DNA from: Chloroflexota bacterium
GTDB lineage: Bacteria > Chloroflexota > UBA6077 > JAJPHF01
Assembly (NCBI GenBank): GCA_019686175.1
Contig: JADGHJ010000011.1
Coordinates: 1 to 33,521 of the forward strand
Direction of reading: 5' to 3'
DNA length: 33,521 bases
A model generated the notes under the pieces. It did not search any database and had not been told where the DNA came from. It worked only from the letters and a program-made list of their open reading frames with translations. The translations under genes and the position numbers were made by a program. Below, piece after piece: positions 17,463 through 25,689 of the stretch; within the stretch, counting starts at the first letter, position 1; every line of letters starts with the position of its first letter.

Positions 17463-19778
17463 CTAGCTCGCGTACAGCGCGCGGTAGATCGCGTAGTTCT
17501 CGTACACACGGCGCACGTAGGTGCTGGTCTCGGTGTAGGGGATCTGCTCCACGTAGAGGTCTGGGTCCTGGCCGCCGGCCTGCCGGCGCCAGTTCGCTGC
17601 GGCACCGGGGCCGGCGTTGTAGCCTGCCAGCGCGGCGTACACATCGCCGCGGAACTGCCGCAGTGCCGTGGCCAGATAGTAGGCGCCGAACTCGATGCTC
17701 ACCGCGGGCTTGAACAGGTCGCTCTCGTCGAACGCGCTCCGTCCCAGGGCGCGCGCGATCTCGCGTCCCGTGCTGGGCACGACCTGCGTGAGCCCGCGGG
17801 CGCGCGCCGCCGACTCGGCGCGCGGGTCGAAGGCGCTCTCCTGCCGGATCAGCGCCAGCAGGAGCAGGGGATCGATCCCGTGGCGCTCCGCGTACCGCGC
17901 GACCAGTTCGGCGTAGGGCGCCGGGTACAGCAGGCCCTGCACCACGGGCGGGAGGTCGAAGAGGGTCGCCGCGCCGCTGGCCGTGCGGAGGCGCTCCGCC
18001 GTACGCAGTGCCTCCGCGTCGGCGCCCAGGTCGCGCAGGGCCACGGCCAGCACCGCCAGGCGCGCCGGGTCGGCCGCGAACTGGGCGCGCAGGTCGTCGA
18101 ACTCCCAGGCCGCCTCGCGCCCGCGGCCGAGGTTCCATAGCGCCAGGCCGCGCTGCCAGGCTGGCATGGCGGCCAGCTCGGCCGCCAGGGCGCCGCGCGT
18201 GGCGCCCCATTGGGCGAGCCAGGCGTCGAGGCTGCTGGAATCGGGCGCGTCTAGCAGCCGGCCGAGGTGCAGCGAGCCGGCCCCCGCCTCGCCGGCGAGC
18301 AGCGCCTTGGCGCGCAGGCCGTAGAAGTCGTCAGCGCCGGCGCTGGTCGCCTCCTGCCAGCGCGCCCGGGCCTCCTCCAGCCGGTTCTGTGCGGCCAGCG
18401 CCTTGCCCAGCCAGAACAGCACCGCGGCGCGCGCGTGGAGGCTGACTCCCAGGATCGGATCGCGCACTCGCTGCCCGGCCACTTGCTCCAGCGCCGCTTC
18501 CCAGGTCGCGATGGCCGCCTCCGTACGCCCGGCCCGATACTGACTGAGGCCGGCATGGAACGCCGCTAGCGCACCGAGCGGGCTGTCGGGGTAGCGCGTG
18601 GCGAGGGTCCAGTAGGCCTCGGCCGCGCCGCTCGGACCATCGCGGTCCTCCAGCGCGCGCACCCGACGATACAGGGCGTCGGCGGCCAAGGGGCTGTCGG
18701 GGTACTGCGCCGCGAACTCTTCGAGGGCGCCCGCGGCGGTGTCGGTGCGGCCCAGGCGCAGCAGGCTGAGCGCGCGGTAGTAGCTGGCCTGCTGCAGCTC
18801 GTCTGGCGCCCCGCCCGCGGCGAGTTGCGCGTCGAAGCCGACCAGCGCGCGCTCGTAGTCGCGCTGATAGTAGCGCACCAGCCCTGCCTGGTAGTGGCTG
18901 ATGACGTCGGCCCGGTCGAGTTCGTTGAGGGCGGCGAGCGCGCGCCCGGCCTGTGGCGTGCTGGGATACTCGACGACCAGCGCGCGGTAGCGCTCCACGG
19001 CCGCGTCGAGCTGGCCGCGACGCCGAGCGAGGTGGGCGAGCTGCCAGAGGACCTCGGCGCGGTAACTATCCGTGGCCGCCAGCGGAAGGATCGCCTCCCA
19101 GCGCTGCTGGGCGCCGGCGAGATCGCCCTGCTCGGCGGCCAGCGTGGCCAGCCGCTCCAGTGCTTCGATCCGCACCCGGCGCGACTGGGGCGCGGCCAGC
19201 GCGCGCTCGGCTGCCGCCGCGGCGCGGTCCAGCACGCCGATGGTCTGGTACAGGTCGGCGAGCTGCAGGGCGACGTTCGCGGCCAGGAGATCGGCGCTGG
19301 CCAGGTACTGCTCGAGATAGCGGATCGCCTCGCGCGGCTCGCCCTGCTGCTCGAGCGCCCGCCCCAGCAGGTAGCTCGCCGCCGCACGCTCGGCCGCGCC
19401 CGCTGGTCCCTGGAGCAGCGTTTGCAAGTGGCTGATGGCCTGCCCGGGCTGCCCATCGTCGAGGGCGAGCAGCGCCAGTTGGAGGCGGGCGGCGGCCGCC
19501 ACGTCCGGCCCGCGCTCGAGGAGCAGTTCGAACACCTGGCGGGCGCGCTCCGTCTCGCCATTGCGGTACAGGCGTCGACCGAACTCGAGATCGACGGGCA
19601 CCAGCTGGGGGAGCGGCGGCCGCCCCACGAGCCCCGGCAGCTCGGCCTCGGATGCCGCGCCCGGCTCCGCCAGCAGCACGACCGCGCTTGGCGGGGCGGT
19701 CCAGGGCGGCGCGCAGCCCTGCAGGAGAACGCTGCTCGTGAGCACGCCTAGGACGATCCGCACCGCTGCCCGCGCCAT
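17463..19778 (-). CDS. TPR-containing lytic transglycosylase (Slt-like), lipoprotein
   Basis: LLQGCAP lipobox; multiple TPRs; C-terminal RHGIDPLLLLALIRQESAFDPRAESAARARGLTQVVPSTGREIA...ALAGYNAGPGAAANW. Confidence 0.92.
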   Translation of the reverse strand: MARAAVRIVLGVLTSSVLLQGCAPPWTAPPSAVVLLAEPGAASEAELPGLVGRPPLPQLVPVDLEFGRRLYRNGETERARQVFELLLERGPDVAAAARLQLALLALDDGQPGQAISHLQTLLQGPAGAAERAAASYLLGRALEQQGEPREAIRYLEQYLASADLLAANVALQLADLYQTIGVLDRAAAAAERALAAPQSRRVRIEALERLATLAAEQGDLAGAQQRWEAILPLAATDSYRAEVLWQLAHLARRRGQLDAAVERYRALVVEYPSTPQAGRALAALNELDRADVISHYQAGLVRYYQRDYERALVGFDAQLAAGGAPDELQQASYYRALSLLRLGRTDTAAGALEEFAAQYPDSPLAADALYRRVRALEDRDGPSGAAEAYWTLATRYPDSPLGALAAFHAGLSQYRAGRTEAAIATWEAALEQVAGQRVRDPILGVSLHARAAVLFWLGKALAAQNRLEEARARWQEATSAGADDFYGLRAKALLAGEAGAGSLHLGRLLDAPDSSSLDAWLAQWGATRGALAAELAAMPAWQRGLALWNLGRGREAAWEFDDLRAQFAADPARLAVLAVALRDLGADAEALRTAERLRTASGAATLFDLPPVVQGLLYPAPYAELVARYAERHGIDPLLLLALIRQESAFDPRAESAARARGLTQVVPSTGREIARALGRSAFDESDLFKPAVSIEFGAYYLATALRQFRGDVYAALAGYNAGPGAAANWRRQAGGQDPDLYVEQIPYTETSTYVRRVYENYAIYRALYAS

Positions 19779-20021
19779 GACCTTGCTCCCCCGCGGTGCG
19801 CGCCCGGCGGCGGGTGCGCACCCTCAGCACGCCACTGCTCCTGCTCGTGTCGCGCGGCTCCCCGCCAGGCATGCCGCGCGCTCGCCTCGGTACGCTATCC
19901 AGATGCGCCGAGCGTCCAGCCCGCCGATCGGGCCGCCGCCGTGAAGCGGACGGCGGGGCGCGCGGCACAACGGTAGGCTAGCAGGGGGCTTCAGAGGGTC
20001 GCAAGATAGTCGGTCCGCGTT

Positions 20022-20582
20022 TCAATGGACGGCGATGGGCGTCGTGGGCAGCACCAGCTCGGGCCGGTAGACGCAGCGCACGCTGGTACCGCTAGCCGTC
20101 GCCAGGATGTTGCCGCCGTAGAGATGGAGCGAGACTGTCGGCCCGGCGAGCGGGTTCGTCACCTGGTGGATGTCGCCGGGCGGGACGATGGGCACCACCT
20201 CGCCCGCGGTCACCTCGTGGGTCTCGCCCACGCGCAGCCGCGGCGTGCCGTCGTGGTCGCACCACTCGTAGCGGGTCTCGCGCTCGCAGCCGCGGTACAC
20301 CCCGGCCAGCCCCCAGGCGATGTGATCGTGGATCGGCGTGCGCGCGCCCGGCCGCCACACTAGCGCCACTAGCGCGAGACGCCCGCTGGGACTGCTATAT
20401 AGCGCATGCTGCACGTAGCTGCCGGGGCCGAGCTGCTGCTGCTCGGGAGTGAGGAGGTCCGGCTCGGTTAGGAGCTGGCGGAACGGGAGCGCGAGCTGTG
20501 CCACCAGCCGCGTCCAGTCCGCTTCGCGCGCGGCCAGTCGTTCGGCCGCGCGGAGGAACTCCTGCAACGGCGCGCTTAGCAT
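20022..20582 (-). CDS. Cysteine dioxygenase-like cupin (thiol dioxygenase family)
   Basis: YVQHALYSSPSGRLALVALVWRPGARTPIHDHIAWGLAGVYRGCERETRY...VVPIVPPGDIHQVTN...SLHLYGGN. Confidence 0.78.
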   Translation of the reverse strand: MLSAPLQEFLRAAERLAAREADWTRLVAQLALPFRQLLTEPDLLTPEQQQLGPGSYVQHALYSSPSGRLALVALVWRPGARTPIHDHIAWGLAGVYRGCERETRYEWCDHDGTPRLRVGETHEVTAGEVVPIVPPGDIHQVTNPLAGPTVSLHLYGGNILATASGTSVRCVYRPELVLPTTPIAVH

Positions 20583-20601
20583 CGCTCTGCTCCTTCCAGG
20601 C

Positions 20602-21300
20602 TCAGTCGGCCACGAGCCGGATGCCGCTGGCCGCGCTCTCCGAGCCGACCAGCGCCTCCAGCACGCGCTTGCGCGAGCTCTGCAACTGGGCAGTCACCAC
20701 CTGGCGCGCCAGCGCGCCGTCGCCGCGGAGCAGGGCGTCCACCAGCTCGGCGTGCTCCGCGGCCATCTCGTCGGCGCTGTCGCGCAGGTCCAGGCCCAGG
20801 TGCAGGATGCGCTCCATATCCTCGAGCAGCTTGCCCACGAAGGCGGCGAGGCGCCGGTTGCCCGAGGCCTCGGCCACCGCGACGTGGAACTCGCGGTTGG
20901 CGCGCAGGAAGCGGCCGTAGCTGGCGCGGTCGCGATAGGTGTAGCGCACGGCGACCAGGGCCTTGAGGCGGCGCAGCTGCTCCTCGGTGATGTGCTCGGC
21001 GGCCAGTTCGGCGGCGGCCGTCTCCAGCAGCAAGCGGAGCTGATACACCTCCTGCACGTCGCGCAGCGTGACGGGCGCGACGAGGTAGCCGCGGCGGGGC
21101 AGCACCTGAACGAGCCCCTCCTGCCCGAGCAGGTTGAGCGCCTCGCGCACCGGCGTCTTGCTCATGCCGTAGCGCGCGGCCAGCTCGCCCTCGAAGATCT
21201 GCGCCCCGGGCCGCAGGGCGCAGGTAAGGATGTCCTGCTTGAGCGCCTCGTAGGCGCGCCGGGCCAGCGAGCGCGGGCCGGGACCAGGCTGCTGTGCCAT
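20602..21300 (-). CDS. GntR family transcriptional regulator with FCD domain
   Basis: SLARRAYEALKQDILTCALRPGAQIFEGELAARYGMSKTPVREALNLLGQEGLVQVLPRRGYLVAPVTLRDVQEVYQLRLLLE. Confidence 0.93.
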   Translation of the reverse strand: MAQQPGPGPRSLARRAYEALKQDILTCALRPGAQIFEGELAARYGMSKTPVREALNLLGQEGLVQVLPRRGYLVAPVTLRDVQEVYQLRLLLETAAAELAAEHITEEQLRRLKALVAVRYTYRDRASYGRFLRANREFHVAVAEASGNRRLAAFVGKLLEDMERILHLGLDLRDSADEMAAEHAELVDALLRGDGALARQVVTAQLQSSRKRVLEALVGSESAASGIRLVAD

Positions 21301-21316
21301 ACGTCTCGCACTTCAG

Positions 21317-21340
21317 TGATATATCAGCTATATGCTAGCT
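21317..21340. promoter_or_regulatory. Overlapping palindromes (TGATATATCA; AGCTA-N5-TAGCT) upstream of gntR, candidate operator/promoter
   Basis: AT-rich island 17 bp upstream of the GntR start codon; perfect 10-bp palindrome at 21317-21326 overlapping an inverted repeat at 21326-21340. Confidence 0.4.
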
Positions 21341-21411
21341 GGTATCCCTCCGGCGTGCAAGCGGGTAGGGGCTGGCGGCTCGCAGCGAGACGCGGGATGG
21401 ACGGGTGCGGG

Positions 21412-22269
21412 CTATTCCCAGCGGAACGTGAGCGCGGCGGCGGCGGGGGCGAGCAGCCCCCAGGCGAGCAACACGCCCCAAGCCAGCACGGGTAGTTCGG
21501 GGGTCGGGTGCAGGGCGGCGCGGAGCGCCTGCGCCAGGGCGGCGGCGGGCAGGAGGCTGCCGAAGGCGGCCATCCAGGGCGGCAGCACGTCGAGCGGCAC
21601 GAACAGGCCGCCCAGCAGGAGCAGCGCCAGGAACAGGCCGTTGGCGCCCGCGAGCGTGGCCTCTGGCCGCAGTGTGCCAGCCATCAGCAAGCCGAGGCCC
21701 GCGAAGGCGGCGGTGCCTAGCAGCAGCGCCAGCAGGGCCAGCTCGGGGGCCCCCGTGGGCCGCCAGCCGTACGCCAGGGCGGCGATCCCCACCAGGATCA
21801 GCACCTGCACCAGCTCGATCACGCCCACCGCCAGCAGCTTGGCGACGATCAGGCCCGCCCGGGGCAGCGGGGTGGCGCCCAGGCGCTTGAGGACGCCGTC
21901 GCCGCGCTCGTAGGCGGTGGCGATCCCCAGGTTGGGGAGGCCGGCGGCCATGACGGCCAGTGCCAGCGTGCCAGACAGCAGGAAGTCGATGGTCGCGGCT
22001 TCCGGCAGGGGCGCGCGAGGCAGCGACATGAAGAACACCAGCAGCACACAGGGGATAATCAGCGTGACCAGCACGCTCTCACCGCGGCGCAGGGTCAGGC
22101 GTAGCTCGGCGCGCGTCTGGGCGGCCAGCATCCGGGCGAGCGCCGCGGGCCGCTGGTCGCTCGCCGGGGCCACGGCCGGCGCGGCCACGGGGCCGGGCGC
22201 CAGGGGCTGACTCTGTGCTGTGGGCTGTGAGGTCGCGGCGGCGCCGCGATCGTTGCGCCACCTGCTCAT
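21412..22269 (-). CDS. ABC-2 type transporter permease
   Basis: RRGESVLVTLIIPCVLLVFFMSL...LGIATAYERGDGVLKRLGATPLPRAGLIVAKLLAVGVIELVQVLILVGIAAL. Confidence 0.88.
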   Translation of the reverse strand: MSRWRNDRGAAATSQPTAQSQPLAPGPVAAPAVAPASDQRPAALARMLAAQTRAELRLTLRRGESVLVTLIIPCVLLVFFMSLPRAPLPEAATIDFLLSGTLALAVMAAGLPNLGIATAYERGDGVLKRLGATPLPRAGLIVAKLLAVGVIELVQVLILVGIAALAYGWRPTGAPELALLALLLGTAAFAGLGLLMAGTLRPEATLAGANGLFLALLLLGGLFVPLDVLPPWMAAFGSLLPAAALAQALRAALHPTPELPVLAWGVLLAWGLLAPAAAALTFRWE

Positions 22270-22322
22270 GGTCTCTGCTCCGCTGCTACAGCGCCGTGGC
22301 CTGCTCTGCGCTCGTGGCGGCT

Positions 22323-23204
22323 CTAGCTGCCGCCGTTGCTCGTCAGGCGCAGGTACACATCCTCGAGCGATTCCGCGCCGACGCGCAGCTCGTTGGGGAC
22401 CACGCCCTCGGCGCGCAGCCAGGTCGTCAACTCGACCAGCAGGCTGCCCGCATCGCGGGTCTGGAGCACGTAGAGCCCGGGCGCAGGCGACTCGGCGCCT
22501 TGGGCCGAGGGCAGCGCCTGGAGCGCGCGCACATCGAGGCTGGCCGGGGCGCGGAGCTGCACGCGGGTGGCGTCGCCGCGGGTGAGCGCGGCGGGCGTGC
22601 CCAGCGCGACCAGGCGCCCGTGGTCGATGATCGCCACGCGGTCGGCCAACCGCTCGGCCTCCTCGAGGTAGTGCGTGGTGAGTACGACCGTTACCCCGGC
22701 TGCCTGCAGGCCCCGCACCAGCTCCCAGGTGGCGCTGCGGGCCTGGGGGTCCATCCCCGCTGTCGGCTCGTCCAGGAACAGCACCTCGGGCCGGCCCACC
22801 AGCGCCAACCCGAGCGCCAGCCGCTGCCGCTGGCCGCCGGACAGCCGGCGGTAGCGCGTGCGCGCGGCGTCCTCCAGGCCCACGAGCCGCAGCAGCGCGT
22901 CGGGCTCGACGGGCGCCGCGTAGTAGCTGGCGAACAAGTGTAACGCCTCGCGGGGGGTGATGCCGCGATACAGGCCGGTCTCCTGGAGCATCACGCCGAT
23001 GCGCGGGCGCAGCCGCTCGCTGTCGCGGCGGGGGTCGAGGCCCAGCACGCGCACCGTGCCCGCGTCGGGCGCGCGGAAGCCCTCGAGGATCTCCACGGTG
23101 GTGGTCTTGCCGGCGCCGTTGGGCCCCAGCAGGGCGAACGTCTCGCCGCGCGCGACCGTGAAGCTGAGGTCGTCGACCGCACGCTTGCCGCCGTAGCTCT
23201 TCAC
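22323..23204 (-). CDS. ABC transporter ATP-binding protein (start may lie further upstream)
   Basis: Walker A GPNGAGKTT, LSGGQRQRL signature, Walker B VLFLDEPTAGMDP; in-frame IQVEHLVKSYGGK upstream suggests an alternative start. Confidence 0.92.
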   Translation of the reverse strand: MKSYGGKRAVDDLSFTVARGETFALLGPNGAGKTTTVEILEGFRAPDAGTVRVLGLDPRRDSERLRPRIGVMLQETGLYRGITPREALHLFASYYAAPVEPDALLRLVGLEDAARTRYRRLSGGQRQRLALGLALVGRPEVLFLDEPTAGMDPQARSATWELVRGLQAAGVTVVLTTHYLEEAERLADRVAIIDHGRLVALGTPAALTRGDATRVQLRAPASLDVRALQALPSAQGAESPAPGLYVLQTRDAGSLLVELTTWLRAEGVVPNELRVGAESLEDVYLRLTSNGGS

Positions 23205-23251
23205 CAGGTGCTCGACCTGGATCGCCGGGGGGGTATCGATCGGTCGCGTAC

Positions 23252-24664
23252 TCAGCGCCCTCGCCTTCCTGGCGGCGCCACGTGGGGCCGCTTCTTCAGC
23301 GGCGCTCCGCCCGCCAGGCTGCTCATGTCGCCCATGGCCCCCGGCAGGAGGCCCTTGACGTGGCGCGGCATCTTGGCGCCGCTCATCTGCTTCATCATCT
23401 GCTGCATCTGCTTGAAGGTGTTCAACAGCTGGTTCACATCGGCGGTCGTCGTGCCGCTGCCGCGGGCGATGCGGCGCTTGCGGCTGCTGCCGATGATCTC
23501 CGGATGCGCCCGCTCGTACGGCGTCATCGACTGGATGATCGCCTCCACGCGCTTCAGGTCCTTCTCGTGGATGGCGGGTAGACGCTGGTCACGCAGCAGC
23601 TTGCCCATCCCTGGGATCATGTCCAGGATCTGCTCCAGGGGGCCCATGTTGCGGATCTGCTGCAGCGACTTGAGGTAGTCGTTCAGGTCGAAGCTGCCGG
23701 TCTTGACCTTGCGCTGCATCTCCAGCGCCTGGTTCTGGTCGATGGTCTGCTGCGCCCGCTCGATGAGGCTCAGCACATCGCCCATGCCCAGGATGCGCGA
23801 GGCGAGGCGGTCGGGGTAGAACGGCTCGAGGCCGTCGAGCTTCTCTCCCACGCCGAGGTACTTGATCGGGACCCCCGTGACCTCGCGGATCGACAGCGCC
23901 GCGCCGCCGCGCGCGTCGCCGTCCATCTTGGTCAGGATCAGCCCGGTGAGGCCCACCCGCTTGTGGAACTCCTCGGCCACGCGCACGGCGTCCTGGCCGG
24001 TCATCGCGTCGGCGACCAGCAGCACCTCGTGCGGCTGTACGCGCCGCTTGATCTCCTCCAGCTCGCGCATGAGGTCCTCGGCGATCACCAGCCGGCCCGC
24101 CGTGTCGAGGATGACGTACGGCAGGTTCAGCTGCCGGGCATGTTTCACGGCGTCCTGGGCCAGCTCCGGCGGCTTGCGCCGCTCCTCGTAGAACACGGGG
24201 ATGTCGATCTGCTTGCCGAGTGTCTGGAGCTGGGTGACGGCGGCGGGCCGGTACGGGTCGGCCGCGACCAGCAGGCTGCGCGGCCCTTGCTTGCGGAGCT
24301 GGAGAGCCAGCTTGGCGGCGGTGGTCGTCTTGCCCGAGCCCTGCAGGCCGACGAGCATGATCACGGTCGGCGGCTGCGGCGCGATGGCCAGCCGGCTCGG
24401 CTCGCCGAGCAGCACGAGCAGTTCGTCGTGGACGATCTTGATCACCTGCTGGGCCGGGGTGAGGCTCTGCAGCACCTCATGGCCTACCGCGCGCTCGCGC
24501 ACGCGGGCCATGAACGCCTTAACCACCTTGAAGTTGACGTCGGCGCTGAGCAGCGCCTGACGCACCTCCTTCAGCGCCTCGTCGACGTCGCGCTCGTCCA
24601 GCCGGCCCTTGCGGCCCAGCCGGCTGAACACCTCCTGCAGCTTGTCGGACAGGCTCTCGAACAT
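23252..24664 (-). CDS. ffh: Signal recognition particle protein Ffh (SRP54)
   Basis: MFESLSDKLQEVFSRLGRKGRLDE, GLQGSGKTTTAAKLA, DTAGRL, TKMDGDARGGAALS, M domain RRIARGSGTTTADVNQLLNTFKQM. Confidence 0.97.
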   Translation of the reverse strand: MFESLSDKLQEVFSRLGRKGRLDERDVDEALKEVRQALLSADVNFKVVKAFMARVRERAVGHEVLQSLTPAQQVIKIVHDELLVLLGEPSRLAIAPQPPTVIMLVGLQGSGKTTTAAKLALQLRKQGPRSLLVAADPYRPAAVTQLQTLGKQIDIPVFYEERRKPPELAQDAVKHARQLNLPYVILDTAGRLVIAEDLMRELEEIKRRVQPHEVLLVADAMTGQDAVRVAEEFHKRVGLTGLILTKMDGDARGGAALSIREVTGVPIKYLGVGEKLDGLEPFYPDRLASRILGMGDVLSLIERAQQTIDQNQALEMQRKVKTGSFDLNDYLKSLQQIRNMGPLEQILDMIPGMGKLLRDQRLPAIHEKDLKRVEAIIQSMTPYERAHPEIIGSSRKRRIARGSGTTTADVNQLLNTFKQMQQMMKQMSGAKMPRHVKGLLPGAMGDMSSLAGGAPLKKRPHVAPPGRRGR

Positions 24665-24665
24665 G

Positions 24666-25604
24666 CTAACCCCTGCCCCGCTTCTCCTCGCCGAACAGCG
24701 CGTCGACGAAGTCCATTGGCCAGAACTCGGCCAGGTCCTGGAGCTTCTCGCCCGTGCCGATGAAGCGCACGGGGATCTTCAGCTCGTGCACGATGGCGAA
24801 CACCACGCCGCCCTTGGCGGTGCCGTCGAGCTTGGTGACGATCAGCCCGTCCAGCCCCACCGCCTCGCGGAACTGCTTCACCTGGTTGATCGCGTTCTGG
24901 CCGGTAGTGGCGTCGACCACCAGCAGCGTGGTGATCGCCTCGACGCCCTGCTTCTCGATGACCCGCCGGACCTTCTTGAGCTCCTCCATCAGGTTGTACT
25001 TGGTGTGCAGCCGGCCGGCGGTGTCGATCAGCACCACGCCGGCGCCGCGGGCGCGCGCCGCGGCGAGGGCGGCGCGGCCCCCCGAGCCCCCCACGGCGCC
25101 CCGCGGGTGCGCCCACACCGGTAGGCCGGCGCGCTCGCCCCAGATCTTGAGCTGGTCGATCGCCGCGGCGCGGAACGTGTCGCCGGCCGCGAGCAGCACC
25201 CGGTGGCCCTGGTCGCGCCAGTAGGCGCCCAGCTTGGCGATGGTGGTGGTCTTGCCCACCCCGTTGACCCCTACGACGAGCACCGCGTTGAGCTGGTCCG
25301 GCTGGAGCAGCGGCCGCTCGAAGTCGACGCCCTCGGCGATGACCGCCTCCATCTCCTCCTTGAGGATCTCGAACAACTCCTCGCCCGTGCGCGCCTCCCC
25401 GAGCTGCACCGCCTCCCGCAGGCGGCGCAGCAGCTCCTCGGTCGTGGGCACGCCGACATCGGCCTGCAAGAGGATCGCCTCCGCCTCCTCCCACAGGTCG
25501 TCGTCGATCACCGCGGCCTGCTGGAACACGTTGCGGATGCGGTGGACCAGCGACTCGCGGGTCTTCTGCGTGCTGCGATCGAGGCCGAACAAGCGCTTGA
25601 GCAC
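24666..25604 (-). CDS. ftsY: Signal recognition particle receptor FtsY
   Basis: [92 protein letters not shown]. Confidence 0.96.
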   Translation of the reverse strand: MLKRLFGLDRSTQKTRESLVHRIRNVFQQAAVIDDDLWEEAEAILLQADVGVPTTEELLRRLREAVQLGEARTGEELFEILKEEMEAVIAEGVDFERPLLQPDQLNAVLVVGVNGVGKTTTIAKLGAYWRDQGHRVLLAAGDTFRAAAIDQLKIWGERAGLPVWAHPRGAVGGSGGRAALAAARARGAGVVLIDTAGRLHTKYNLMEELKKVRRVIEKQGVEAITTLLVVDATTGQNAINQVKQFREAVGLDGLIVTKLDGTAKGGVVFAIVHELKIPVRFIGTGEKLQDLAEFWPMDFVDALFGEEKRGRG

Positions 25605-25652
25605 GAGCGTGTTGCCTTTCCGTCCCGCACGGGTGCGTCGGGGGTGACTATC

Positions 25653-25686
25653 AAAACGGCGCGCGCTGCTAGCAGAGCGGCGCGCG
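25653..25686 (-). terminator. Candidate intrinsic terminator downstream of smc
   Basis: Minus strand: imperfect GC-rich hairpin CGCGCCGCTCTGCTAGCAGCGCGCGCCG followed by TTTT (25656-25653). Confidence 0.4.
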
Positions 25687-25689
25687 TAG

